In this document: positions 36,314-46,030 of the stretch, in pieces
Layout of the letters: every line of letters begins with the position of its first letter
Position numbering within the stretch: the stretch's first letter is position 1
Origin: Streptomyces sp. CT34
Lineage (GTDB): Bacteria > Actinomycetota > Actinomycetes > Streptomycetales > Streptomycetaceae
Direction: 5' to 3'
Length of the DNA stretch: 64,000 bases
Assembly: GCF_000805335.1 (NCBI RefSeq)
Contig: NZ_KN708638.1
Coordinates: forward strand, 6,887,436-6,951,435
The notes under the pieces: generated by a model
What the model was told of the DNA's origin: nothing
Database searches by the model: none
Seen by the model: only the letters and a program-made list of their open reading frames with translations
Translations under genes and position numbers: made by a program

Positions 36314-36451
36314 ATGCAGCAGGTACAGACGATCAACCAAACCACAGGTATTGATAATTGCTCCGCCCCCCAGCGCGCCATGTGCCGCATGATCAAGGAA
36401 GCCAACAGCCTCGGCCTCACCGTCCGCTTCGACCCCATCGAGGCAGCATAA
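36314..36451 (+). CDS. Small 45-residue reading frame, unknown
   Basis: A short frame starting ATG and ending TAA, with the tail AMCRMIKEANSLGLTVRFDPIEAA. Its codon use looks coding-like, unlike the surroundings, but the family is not recognised and no good ribosome site is present. It may be a remnant of a longer plasmid or phage gene. Confidence 0.35.
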   Translation: MQQVQTINQTTGIDNCSAPQRAMCRMIKEANSLGLTVRFDPIEAA

Positions 36452-36656
36452 ACACCCCACAGCCCCCGCCCCGATGACCAGGGCTCATGCTCTATTTTCG
36501 GACCAGTCCCGCCATAGACGATGGATGGCCGTGGGCTGGTCTGTCCGCTGATCTGAGGCGTCGACTCTGCCGCGCCCGGTGGTGCGCAGGGGTCTGAGGT
36601 GAGCCTTTGGCTCTTCTATTCTGTTGAGAACGCAGCCATGACGAGACGGGGGAGCG

Positions 36657-37448
36657 ATGCGTTACTTGCGGTATGTATCAGAACACAAGGTCCGAGCAGT
36701 GCTCCCCGGAGCAGTCGACCCAGTGGTGCCCCGGCTCAACGGCTCAGTGACGGTTTTGCCGGGTGTGAAGGTGGAGGTAGCGCACCCAGGCCCGGGGGAA
36801 GACGGCGATCCTGGCTTGCTCTCGGAACGGGAGCTGGAACGGGCGATCGGCCGCCTGGAACGGTATGACGACATCCTGGACCTGAAAGAGCCCGAGCTGC
36901 GTCGGAACTGGTGGATACGGTTCGACCTCGACATGAGCGAGCGGACAATGCATGAGGACAGCAGCCTGCTCCCCGACGATGTCGCAATGTTCGCTGGGAC
37001 TGATCCAAGGCCCGGCGGCCGGTATGGGAGGGAGACCAACCTCCTGCTGTGCGGGTCGATCCGCCACCTCCGTGCGACCGCTGCCTCGGGCGGCCGTATG
37101 GGCTCCGACACGGGCTGGTTCCACGAGGTCATCCTGGAGCTGACTCGCCGTGAGGAAGAGGGGGTGTGCGTCATTCCAGAGTTCCTGGAACACCTCGTTC
37201 CCACACGGTGCGCTAATGCCATGGAGTCCGCCCCCTACTCCGTGTTCAGGATTCTCGATCGCGAGTATCCGCCGCACACTCGTGGTCGCCTGCGGGGGCT
37301 CGCCAGCGTTCTGATGGATATCGACTTCCGGGAGGGGCGCTCACGTCTCGTCGTGGCGACGCCCCTCTACGTAGAGGCGGTGCCTCGGCGTCCTCCGTCC
37401 AAGCGTTGGTGGAAGAGGAAGCTCCCCGCTGACCGGGTACACGACTGA
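36657..37448 (+). CDS. Uncharacterised protein (DUF7019/SAVMC3_10250-like)
   Basis: A 263-residue soluble protein beginning MRYLRYVSEHKVRAVLPG, a start shared by a Streptomyces family that I recall as SAVMC3_10250 or DUF7019, with the later pattern LLLCGSIRHLRA. The middle has Arg-rich and Asp/Glu-rich helices (SERELERAIGRLERYDDI). No catalytic motif is seen. The ATG at 36657 follows GGGGGAG. It ends 4 bases before the stop of the convergent membrane-anchored coiled-coil gene. It lies in the island and has lower GC than core genes. Family membership is from memory and unsure. Confidence 0.55.
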   Translation: MRYLRYVSEHKVRAVLPGAVDPVVPRLNGSVTVLPGVKVEVAHPGPGEDGDPGLLSERELERAIGRLERYDDILDLKEPELRRNWWIRFDLDMSERTMHEDSSLLPDDVAMFAGTDPRPGGRYGRETNLLLCGSIRHLRATAASGGRMGSDTGWFHEVILELTRREEEGVCVIPEFLEHLVPTRCANAMESAPYSVFRILDREYPPHTRGRLRGLASVLMDIDFREGRSRLVVATPLYVEAVPRRPPSKRWWKRKLPADRVHD

Positions 37449-37452
37449 TGCG

Positions 37453-38073
37453 TCACTCCCTGTCGAGCCGGCCGGCTTCGAGGAGTTCCTGACGCGCCTG
37501 GTCGCGAACGTCAGCGAGTACCCCGTGGAGCTTATCCTTCTGGGCGTAGAACTCCCGTCCGACGTCTTGGGCAAGTTGGTTGTTCTCGCTGGAAAGCCGC
37601 AGGGCGGCCCTCCCATCCCTGACAAAGGTCGCTGACGTGCCACGGAACTTGTCCAGTAGATCGCGTACTTCGCGACTCCAATAGATTTCGGCCCAAGCGA
37701 TATCGACAGGGATGCGCAAGGTCTCCCACGGCCACTGGTCCAGCAGTAGCTCTGACCTCGCGGCCTCGTCCTCCTTCGAGGTCACCGTGCCGGCCCACAC
37801 CTCGTCAATCGTCCGGGAGAGCTCCCTCAACCAGCGCGCGAGAACGTTGTACGCCTCGGTCATCCGTGCTTGCGCGCGCTCAGCATGCTCGGCCCTGTAC
37901 TTAAGCGCTTGCTGCTGCTCTGCCAGCCGCAGCTGAGCGGTGATGGTGCGCTCCAGCACCGTGACATCCCGCTCGGACTGCTGACTTGCTCCGGTGTACC
38001 CGAGCCATGTGCCCACGGCGAGCAGGAAGAACGTGCCGACGGCACTCCAGATCTGTGAGCTTGTAGATAACAT
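37453..38073 (-). CDS. Membrane-anchored coiled-coil protein, unknown
   Basis: A 206-residue protein with one amino-terminal membrane helix (IWSAVGTFFLLAVGTWLGYTG, residues 8-28), followed by a long predicted coiled coil (ERDVTVLERTITAQLRLAEQQQALKYRAEHAERAQARM, residues 34-75) and a helical carboxy domain with RDGRAALRLSSENNQLAQDVGREFYAQKDKL. The body is likely cytoplasmic. No family is recognised. The ATG at 38073 directly precedes the membrane helix but has no clear ribosome site; a GTG at 38133 is possible. It converges with the preceding gene with only a 4-bp gap. Confidence 0.6.
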   Translation of the reverse strand: MLSTSSQIWSAVGTFFLLAVGTWLGYTGASQQSERDVTVLERTITAQLRLAEQQQALKYRAEHAERAQARMTEAYNVLARWLRELSRTIDEVWAGTVTSKEDEAARSELLLDQWPWETLRIPVDIAWAEIYWSREVRDLLDKFRGTSATFVRDGRAALRLSSENNQLAQDVGREFYAQKDKLHGVLADVRDQARQELLEAGRLDRE

Positions 38074-38345
38074 CGGATCAGGATGCCGGGCACAGGGAGG
38101 CTTGGGCAATGCGGCTGATCGCGCGATGGACACCAGCCGACATCGGATGAGAGCAGGACGCGGCGCCGCAGTATTCTGAGGCCGGTGCGCCCACGCTTCA
38201 GTGGTGCCTGCCCGTGTACGCGCAGGCCGCGCTTAACGGTGGTGCACCGTAGGCAAATTACATGGCGCTGGGTCAACACCCAAGGCGAGCCAGAACCACT
38301 TTTTTGGGTTCGCGGACCGTGAGGCGGAACGCCTCGGATTCCTTA

Positions 38346-39223
38346 CTGATCAATTCAGAATGAGTTTGTGTTGGGGGCTTGGCAGTTCGGGTGGGTGACG
38401 GCAGTCTTCTGCGGGTGTCCGACGATCTTGTGCCTGATGACCTGTGGGAATGTGTCGCGCCGTTGCTTCCTCCTCGGCCTCCGCGGCGCCGTCGATATCC
38501 GGGCCGGCTGCCAGCGGTTGATCGTGCTGCCGTGCGAGGCATCATTTACGTGCTGTGCAAGGGCGTGAGCTGGGCGGATGTCCCTGCGGAGAGGGTCGGT
38601 TGCAGCGGGGTGACCGCTTGGCGGCGGCTTCGGGACTGGACCGAGGCCGGTGTCTGGCCTCGTCTTCACGAGGTCCTTCTGGCGGAGTTGCGGGCGGCCG
38701 GTCTGCTGGACATGGATGACGCGGCAGTGGACGGCTCGCACGTCAGGGCTCTCAAAGGGGGCTCACACCGGACCTTCGCCGGTCGACCGCGCGCGTCCGG
38801 GCAGCAAGCACCACCTGATCACCGGCACGGAACACCGCTGCCGATCTCGCTGACCGGCGGAAACCGTCATGACGTCACCCAGCTGATGCCACTGCTGGAC
38901 GCGATACCCCGCATTCGCGGAGTCCGGGGTCGTCCGCGTCACCGGCCGGGCCGGCTCTTCGCCGACCGCGGCTACGACTACGACAAGTACCGGCGCCTTC
39001 TCCGGGCCCGCGGCATCACACCGAAGATCGCCCGCAAAGGTACACCCCACAGCTCCGGACCGGGAAAGACCCGCTGGGTCGTCGCATGCACCTTCGCCTG
39101 GCTCCACCAGCTCAAACGCCTGCGGATCTGCAAAGAGATACGCCCGACCTCCACCTCGGCCTGCTCCAACTCCTGCAACATCACCTGCTTGTGGAGACTC
39201 CGACCTCATTCTGACAAGATCAG
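38346..39223 (+). mobile_element. Degenerate IS5-type element, copy 1
   Basis: An 878-bp relative of the intact copy at 42329-43215, in opposite orientation. The left terminal repeat CTGATCAATTCAGAATGAG has one change from the intact copy; the right one, read outward, has two changes (CTCATTCTGACAAGATCAG). Flanking TTA (38343-38345) and TAA (39224-39226) do not match as a target duplication. Confidence 0.85.
38379..39202 (+). pseudogene. IS5-type transposase, multiply frameshifted
   Basis: It starts with TTG at 38379 and matches copy 2 closely (SDDLVPDDLWECVAPLLPPRPPRRRRYPG, GVTAWRRLRDWTEAGVWPRL, DDAAVDGSHVRALKGG). The G run at 38757-38761 has five Gs instead of six. Four bases are missing after CTGATCACCG near 38822, which brings the later frame back to SLTGGNRHDVTQLMPLLDAIPRIRG and FADRGYDYDKYRRLL. 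Another single-base loss near 39143 destroys the ending. Catalytic Asp and later segments survive but not as one reading frame, so it should be inactive. Confidence 0.85.
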
Positions 39224-39635
39224 TAAGCAGTTACCGGTATTCGCAGTCCCTCATGCCATGGTCACTGCGGGCGCTTCAGCTGTTAAGCCTGACGTTCAGT
39301 TTGCGCCATAACCGGTCATCGTTCATCGGGGTCCCAAGCTGCCGTTCGCCCACCCGCGGTGCCACGCATGAGGGTAGGTGCGGTAGGTGGGTCCCCGCGA
39401 TCAGGGGTCCTCCGACGGCGTCTCCGTATCGCCTCCCACCTGTGTACAGGCACCTGGCGGGAGCCCTGCGAAGCGTGCTCCCGTCAAGACCGGTCGGCAC
39501 GTCCACGGCCAGCCCGTTCGGCGACGTGCACGGCGCCGAAGCGGTGAAGCGGATCCGGTCATCCTGCCCGGAGCCCGTTGTTGTGCCCCTGACGGACCCT
39601 CATCCTGGAACGTTCGTCAGCGGCTGAGAAGGAGA
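39224..39635. other. 412-bp stretch between IS5 copy 1 and the helicase
   Basis: No convincing gene. It must contain the promoter of the helicase operon. A minus-strand frame ends ERQLGTPMNDDRLWRKLNVRLNS but belongs to no family I recognise. Confidence 0.4.
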
Positions 39636-42325
39636 ATGGTGAACGTTCCGCGACGCCATGCGAGTGATCCCGACGTCATCGGGCAGACAGCAGGGCTGGT
39701 CAACTTCCTGCGCGACATGGTCCACAGCAGCCACCAGCGACAGCGTGACGACCGCAGTCGTGAACGCCTGTGGCTGGCCCGACTGCCGGAGCCCATCCGC
39801 AGGCCGGCACCGCGCGATGACGGCGTACTGATGACACTCGACCACGTGCCGCAGAGCGCGCCGCCCGACCTGCCCGCCTCGCTCGACGGCTGGGTGGAGC
39901 CGACGCGCTGCCTGGACCCAGACGGGGGTGATCCGCCTCTTGCGGAGGAGGGTCCGGGGCGCGAGCTGGTGCGCGTCGCGGATGAGAGGGAGCGGCTGGA
40001 GGAGGAAGGCACGCTGCGTCGTGAAGATGCGGGTGACGTGCTGCGGGCCTATGGCACCTGGCTGGACCGCTGGCGCAGGTGGGCGGAGCGGGAGCGCGCG
40101 GAACGACCGCTCCGGGAACTCTACGACCGGGTCTACACGTGGCACCAGAAGCTGACCCAGGAGGACGACCAGACGGAACTCATCCTCGGGGTAGGGCTGT
40201 TGACCTGGACTAGCCCGAACGAGGACACGGTGCACCGCCATCTGTTTACCCACCGGGTGGAGACGTCGGTGGACCGCCGCACGGCAAGGCTGACGGTGCG
40301 GCTATCGCCGGAGAGCGCCCTACGTCTCGAAGACCAGGACTTCCTGGACAGCGACGACGGATGGGTACGCGAGCGCGGGGCCGCTCTCTCGGAAGAGATC
40401 ACCGCTCGGGGGATGGATCCGCTGAAGCCCGAGGCGCTGGAGCAGCTGGCTCAATGGCAGGAGCGGGCGACCACGCGTCCCATGGGTTTCAGCGCGACGT
40501 GGGAGCCACCCCGCGCACCTGAGCCAGCGGCGCGTCTCACATACGCGCCCGCCCTGGTCATGCGCCCCCGCAACCTCAACTCTCTGCTGCGGTTCTACGA
40601 CCAGATCGCGGAAGCGGTGGCCTCGGAGGGCCGTGCACCGCTCGGCCTGGCCCAAATGGCCATGACGATCGAGGCCGACGACCGATCCGCGTGGAACGGG
40701 GGTCAGAGGGCGCCGCTCTTCGGTGACGATCCCCTCTTCCCGGGCAAGACGAACGCACAACAGCGCAGCGTGCTGGGGCGCCTGGAGCACGACACCGGCG
40801 TGGTGGTCCAGGGGCCACCCGGCACAGGCAAGACTCACACGATCGCCAACCTTGTCTCCGCGCTGCTCGCACAGGGCCAGCGGGTGCTCGTCACCAGCGC
40901 CCGCGACCAGGCGCTGACCGTACTACGGGACAAACTTCCGTCCCCAGTGAGGGACTTGTGTGTCCTGCTGCTCAGCTCCACTCGCCACGACGGCGCGGGC
41001 GAACTGGAACGCACCATCAATGCACTCACCGACCAGGTGGCCGCCAGCGACCGCGACGAACTACGCGCCGAGATTCGCCGCCTCACCGGCGAACGGGACG
41101 AGGTGCGGGGACGGATCGAGACGCTCACGGAGCAGGTGATCTCGCTCCGAGAGGCCGAGTACCGGCATCGGAGCGTGGCACCGGGATACGAGGGAACACT
41201 CGCCGAGATCGTGGAGCGGGTCCACGCCGGTGCCGAGGAGTTCGCATGGATCAGCCCTCTCCCGGACACCGCCGAGGACGCCCCTCCGTTGGCCTCCGAG
41301 CAAGCCCAGGAACTCCTCCTACTGCTGCGTGACGGCGCGGGTGAGCCACGCGCGGGCGGCGCCCTGCCTGTCCCTGACGAGCTTCCTTCGCCCAAGCACG
41401 TCGCGGACGTCTTCGCGGCGAGCCGCCTCAGCGACGAGGGTCTGTCCGCGGAGGCCGTCGAGATCCGGAACGTACTCGCCCATCTCGACGCGTCCGTGAC
41501 CGCCGAACTAGCCTCGCTGCTTGATGCCTGCGAGACGGCCCTTCATTACCTCGGGGTGCCTGCCGACGCCACGCGCTGGGATCCGGATTCCTGGATCACC
41601 CGGGCGCTGACTGGCCGGCTCTCCCGATCCGACCTCGGACTGTGGCAACGCTTGGCAGCCGTCACCGACGACATCCGCGAGGTCGCGCGGGACGTGGACG
41701 CGCTGGGTCTGCGCCTGGTGACCGTGCCCGAGGGCCTGACGGCCCAGAAGGCCGGCCAGTTGGCGACGGCCGGCACCGCGCTCCGAGCCCACCTGGCCAA
41801 AGGCAAGACCTTGCGCCCCTGGATTCCGAGCAAGGCACAGAAGAACGCCCGGGAATTGCTGGCCTCCTGCACCGTCAACGGCCGTGCGCCGCAGACGGCC
41901 GAGGACCTGGACGCCGTACTGGCGCACCTCAGGGCCCACTCCGCCCTCGCCGGCGCGGCCACGCGCTGGCAACAGGTAGATGCCGCGGTCCCCCCGGGAG
42001 ACGTGGAGGTACGGCTGGCCGAACTGACCGCACGGGCCGCGCGCCTCGAGTACGTACAGGCATTCGGCTCAGCCCGGGAACGTATCGACGAGCTTCTCGT
42101 ACGTCACGGTTTACGCCTGAAGATCACCTCCCGCCGGACGTGGCAGGACTTCAACACCGGCGTCGCCGCGCTCCACGGCCGACAATTCGCCGACGAGGCG
42201 GTCGCGCAATTGGCCGCGTGGGACGAGCTCCTTCGCGCCCCCGTCAGTGGCACACAACCGTCCATGGAGGCCATGGCACTCGTACAGGCCCTTCGCGACC
42301 AGGACGTGGACACGTATGCCGAGGC

Positions 42326-42328
42326 TAA
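42326..42328. repeat. TAA target duplication, left copy
   Basis: TAA at 42326-42328 repeats at 43216-43218, directly outside the IS5 terminal repeats. A 3-bp TNA duplication is typical of the IS427 group of IS5. Confidence 0.85.
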
Positions 42329-43215
42329 CTGATCATTTCAGAATGAGGTCCGGAGTCTCCTCAAGCAGATGAGGCTGCAGGCGAGTTGGAGCAGGCCGAG
42401 GTGGAGGTCGGCGCGTATCTCGTAGCGGATCCGCAGGCGTTTGAACTGGTGGAGCCAGGCGAAGGTGCGCTCGACGACCCAGCGGGTCTTGCCCAGGCCG
42501 GAGCCGTGAGGTGTGCCTTTGCGGGCGATCTTCGGTGTGATGCCGCGGGCCCGCAGAAGGCGGCGGTACTTGTCGTAGTCGTAGCCGCGGTCGGCGAAGA
42601 GCCGGCCCGGCCGATGACGTGGACGACCCCGGACTCCGCGAATGCGGGGTATCGCGTCCAGCAGTGGCATCAGCTGGGTGACGTCATGACGGTTTCCGCC
42701 GGTCAACGAGACCGCCAACGGTGTTCCGTGCCGGTCGGTGATCAGATGGTGCTTGCTGCCCGGACGCGCGCGGTCGACCGGCGAAGGTCCGGTGTGAGCC
42801 CCCCTTTGAGAGCCCTGACGTGCGAGCCGTCCACTGCCGCGTCATCCATGTCCAGCGAACCGGCCACCCGCAACTCCGCCAGAAGGACCTCGTGAAGACG
42901 AGGCCAGACACCGGCCTCGGTCCAGTCCCGAAGCCGCCGCCAAGCAGTCACCCCACTGCAACCGACCCTCTCCGCAGGCACATCCGCCCAGCTCACGCCC
43001 TTGCACAGCACGTACACAATCCCACGCAGGGCAGCACGATCATCCGCCGGCAGCCGGCCCGGATATCGACGGCGCCGCGGAGGCCGAGGAGGAAGCAACG
43101 GCGCGACACGTTCCCACAGGTCATCAGGCACAAGATCGTCGGACACCCGCAGAAGACTGCCGTCTCTCACCCCAACTGCCAAGCCCCCAACACAAACTCA
43201 TTCTGAAATGATCAG
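42329..43215 (-). mobile_element. Intact IS5-family (IS427-group) element inside the helicase
   Basis: An 887-bp insertion sequence. The terminal inverted repeats are 19 bp and perfect (CTGATCATTTCAGAATGAG at the left, its complement at 43197-43215). It is flanked by TAA target duplications and lies in the helicase gene, in the opposite direction. Confidence 0.95.
42338..43182 (-). CDS. IS5-type transposase made by frameshift (two overlapping frames)
   Basis: The upstream frame starts with TTG at 43182 and contains the DUF4096-like DNA-binding region and the first Asp (DDAAVDGSHVRALKGG). It meets AAAGGGGGG at 42799-42807. A -1 shift there gives KGG-AHTGPSPVDRARPGSKHHLITDRHG, the proper middle of the protein, then SLTGGNRHDVTQLMPLLDAI, FADRGYDYDKYRRLLRARGI, KTRWVVERTFAWLHQFKRLRIRYE to the stop at 42338. 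The element therefore probably uses programmed -1 frameshifting, as known for this IS group. All DDE segments are intact, so it may be active. Confidence 0.85.
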
Positions 43216-45105
43216 TAAGGAGGCTCTGGCCGCCGCGCACCGGCGGGAGCACCGCACGCGTCGGTGCGCCGAACTGCTGGGCGCCCTACGCGCCAGCCAC
43301 CCTCTGCTCGCAGGCCGCCTCGTCGACAGCGCCGACGATCCCGACTGGGAGGATCGGCTGGGGTCCCTGGAACGGGCGTGGGCTTGGGCAAAGGCTTCGC
43401 AGTTCATGGACAAGCAGCGCACGCCCGGTCTGGAGCGCAAGCTCGAAGGCGACCTGAGCGAGCACGAAGCCCGGCTGGAGCATGTGACGGGTGAACTCGC
43501 CGCAGCCTGGGGCCGGTTGCACTGCTTGGAGCGGATGACGCAGGAACAGCGCTCGGCGCTCCAGGCGTACCGGACGCACGTGACGTCCCTCGGCAAGGGC
43601 AAGGGGCGGAACACGGGACTCTTCAAAGCCGCGGCACGCGACGCGATGTCCGTGGCCCAGGATGCGGTTCCCGCATGGGTTATGCCCATCCCCCAGGTCG
43701 CCGAAATGGTGCAAGCCAAGCGGGACGCTTTCGACGTCGTCATCGTCGACGAGGCCAGCCAGGCGGGCATGGACGCGCTGTTCCTCCTGTGGCTGGCTCC
43801 CCGGGTGATCGTCGTCGGTGACGACAAACAGTGCGCGCCTACCGTCACGCGCAACGGCCGTCACCAGGCCATCCAGGACAAGCTGGCGGCCCATCTGCCG
43901 GACATGCCTACCCGGCTGCGCCACCTCTATATGCCGCACACCAATCTCTACCAGTTGCTGTGCAACTTCTTCCCGCAGGTGATCCGTCTCGAAGAGCACT
44001 TCCGCTGTGTGCCCGAGATCATCAACTGGTCCTCCAGCACCTTCTACGACAACAAGCTCCTGCCCCTGCGCCAGTACGGCGCCGAACGGCTGGACCCGTT
44101 GCGTACCCACTTCGTCGAAGGCGCGGTGGTCGCGGGTCGCGACAGCCGTGTTCACAACCCCAAGGAGGCCGAGGCGATCGTCGACTGCATGAGCCACCTG
44201 GTCAAGGACCCTGCCTACCAGGACAAGACCATGGGCGTGATCGTGCTCCAGGGCTTCGGGCAGACCAAGCTCCTGGAGACCCTCATCGAGCAGCGGCTGC
44301 CGGCCACCGTGCGTGAGAAGCACCAGATTCGCGTCGGCAACGCGGCCTCGTTCCAGGGCGACGAGCGTCACGTCATCCTGTTGTCCATGGTCGTGACGAA
44401 CCCGCCGCGCGCGGCGGGTGGGAACAAGAGCGAGCAGCAGGCATACAACGTCGCCGCCAGCCGTGCCCAGGACCAGATGCGGCTCTTCTACTCGGTCCCG
44501 CCGGACCGTCTCAAGCCACACGACCTGCGGCTCAACCTCCTGACGTACATGGAGAACCCGCCCGCCGCGTTGGAAGCCGCCGACGACATCGGACCGGTGC
44601 TGCCCGACGTCCGGAGGGCTCCCTTTGACTCACTCTTCGAGCAGCAGGTGTACCTGGAGATCAAGGAACGGGGCTACCACGTGGTCCCGCAGTTCCCGGC
44701 TGGCAGCAAGCGCATCGACCTGGTGGTCGTAGGGGCCCGCGGTCGGTTCGCCGTGGAGTGCGACGGTGACGCCTTCCACCACGCCACGCGGGAGCAGATC
44801 GAGAGCGATCAACGCCGGGACCGCGAACTGAAGCGCGTGGGCTGGAAGTTCTGGCGGGTACGGGAGAGCGACTTCCGCTTTGATCCCGTCGCGGCACTCG
44901 ACGGCCTGTGGGAAGAACTCGACCGCCAGGGGATCCGGCCCGCGAACTACACACTGTCGGCGACAGCCACCCAGCCAGCTGGCTCCATTGCCGGGTGGAA
45001 GCCACTCGATCTCTCCTCGGACGACGGGCTCACGGATGACGAGGACACCGGGGACAAACAGTCCGATGACCAAAACGACGACGACACCACGGAGGACAAC
45101 GCCGC

Positions 45106-45948
45106 ATGACGCAGGAAACCGTTCTGGGCCCGCTCGACGGCAACACCTTGAAAGAGCTGGCCCGCGTCATCTGTGGCGACGACCACCTCTACTACCGCAG
45201 GGGCTTCGAGATTGCCCAGTTCCTGGAGAACGCCGGGTGGCGCAATGTGCCCGAGTACGACGGCGAGTACCGCGGCGAGTGGACGCTCCAGCTCCTCACT
45301 GCGCGTCGTGACAGCCCCACCGAGCTGGAGAAGGTGCTGGTCAGACTCGCGGACGCGCGCGAATACCTTGAAGAGCCCGACGTCCTCCCGACCGTCGTCA
45401 ACGCGGTCAACACCTTCCTCGTCCACGAAGGCTTCCGCCTGGAGAACCCAGGCGGTCGGCCCAGGGTTGTCGTCTGCGACCCGGCTATGGCGCACCCGGG
45501 TCAGCAGGCACCAGTCGAACTCAAGGCCACCATGGCCGAGATCATCCGTGAAGCACGGATGGCCGCGCTGCTCCAGCGCCGCCTGGACGAGGCCCGCACC
45601 TGCTACGTCAACGGTGCTCACGTCGCGGCCATCATCATGCTGGGCAGCCTCCTCGAAGGCGTCCTGCTCACGGTGATCCAAGAGCGCGACGCCTCCCTGC
45701 TGGGCAACAAAGATCCCGATTTCATCGGCCTTAAGGCTCTCATAGGCATCTGCCACAAAGAGGGCTGGATCGACGTTGACATGGAACGCTTCAGCCAGGC
45801 CCTTCGCGAGTACCGCAATTTCGTCCACCCACGGTGTGAGTTCCGCGAGGCGCACACTCCCGACCGCGACACGCTCACCGTGTCGTGGTACGTCGTGAAC
45901 GGCGCCCTCAACGACCTCGCGGCCAGCCAACCCGCAGCCGGCGCGTAG
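45106..45948 (+). CDS. HEPN-like protein, second gene of the defence-type operon
   Basis: A 280-residue soluble protein. Residues 1-110 are a helical domain (LKELARVICGDDHLYYRRGFEIAQFLENAGWRNVP…ADAREYLEEPDVLPTVVNAVNTFLVHEGF) that resembles effector-associated or AbiJ-type amino-terminal modules. Residues 150-275 look like a HEPN-type helical bundle: RLDEARTCYVNGAHVAAIIMLGSLLEGVLL, then LREYRNFVHPRCE, where RN and H fit the active-site pattern of HEPN ribonucleases, with a shorter spacer than usual. Its ATG overlaps the helicase TGA as ATGA, so translation is coupled. A role as RNase effector is an inference. Confidence 0.65.
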   Translation: MTQETVLGPLDGNTLKELARVICGDDHLYYRRGFEIAQFLENAGWRNVPEYDGEYRGEWTLQLLTARRDSPTELEKVLVRLADAREYLEEPDVLPTVVNAVNTFLVHEGFRLENPGGRPRVVVCDPAMAHPGQQAPVELKATMAEIIREARMAALLQRRLDEARTCYVNGAHVAAIIMLGSLLEGVLLTVIQERDASLLGNKDPDFIGLKALIGICHKEGWIDVDMERFSQALREYRNFVHPRCEFREAHTPDRDTLTVSWYVVNGALNDLAASQPAAGA

Positions 45949-46030
45949 AGCCAGCACGTGCGAAGGCCCCGACGTGGCTGCCGGGCCACTGCGCTCAGAC
46001 CAGGCACATCGGATCACTAGGGGGAGCAGG

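Larger units (their letters stand above)
39636..45109 (+). pseudogene. SF1 helicase with Vsr-like nuclease tail, split by an IS5 insertion
   Basis: Removing 42329-43215 and one TAA copy restores a single 1527-residue frame (…TYAEA-KEALAAAHRRE…). Walker A is VVVQGPPGTGKTHTIANLVSALL (residue 393 on), Walker B VVIVDEASQAGMDALF (near 1075), then VVGDDKQCAPT and later SF1 motifs including NVAASRAQDQMRLFYSV. The last 160 residues are a Vsr/MTES_1575-type nuclease domain: FEQQVYLEIKERGYHVV, GSKRIDLVVVG, FAVECDGDAFHH. Such helicase-nucleases occur in antiphage systems (Hhe-like). The ATG at 39636 follows AAGGAG; GTG at 39639 is also possible. As it stands the first half stops at 42332. Confidence 0.88.
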
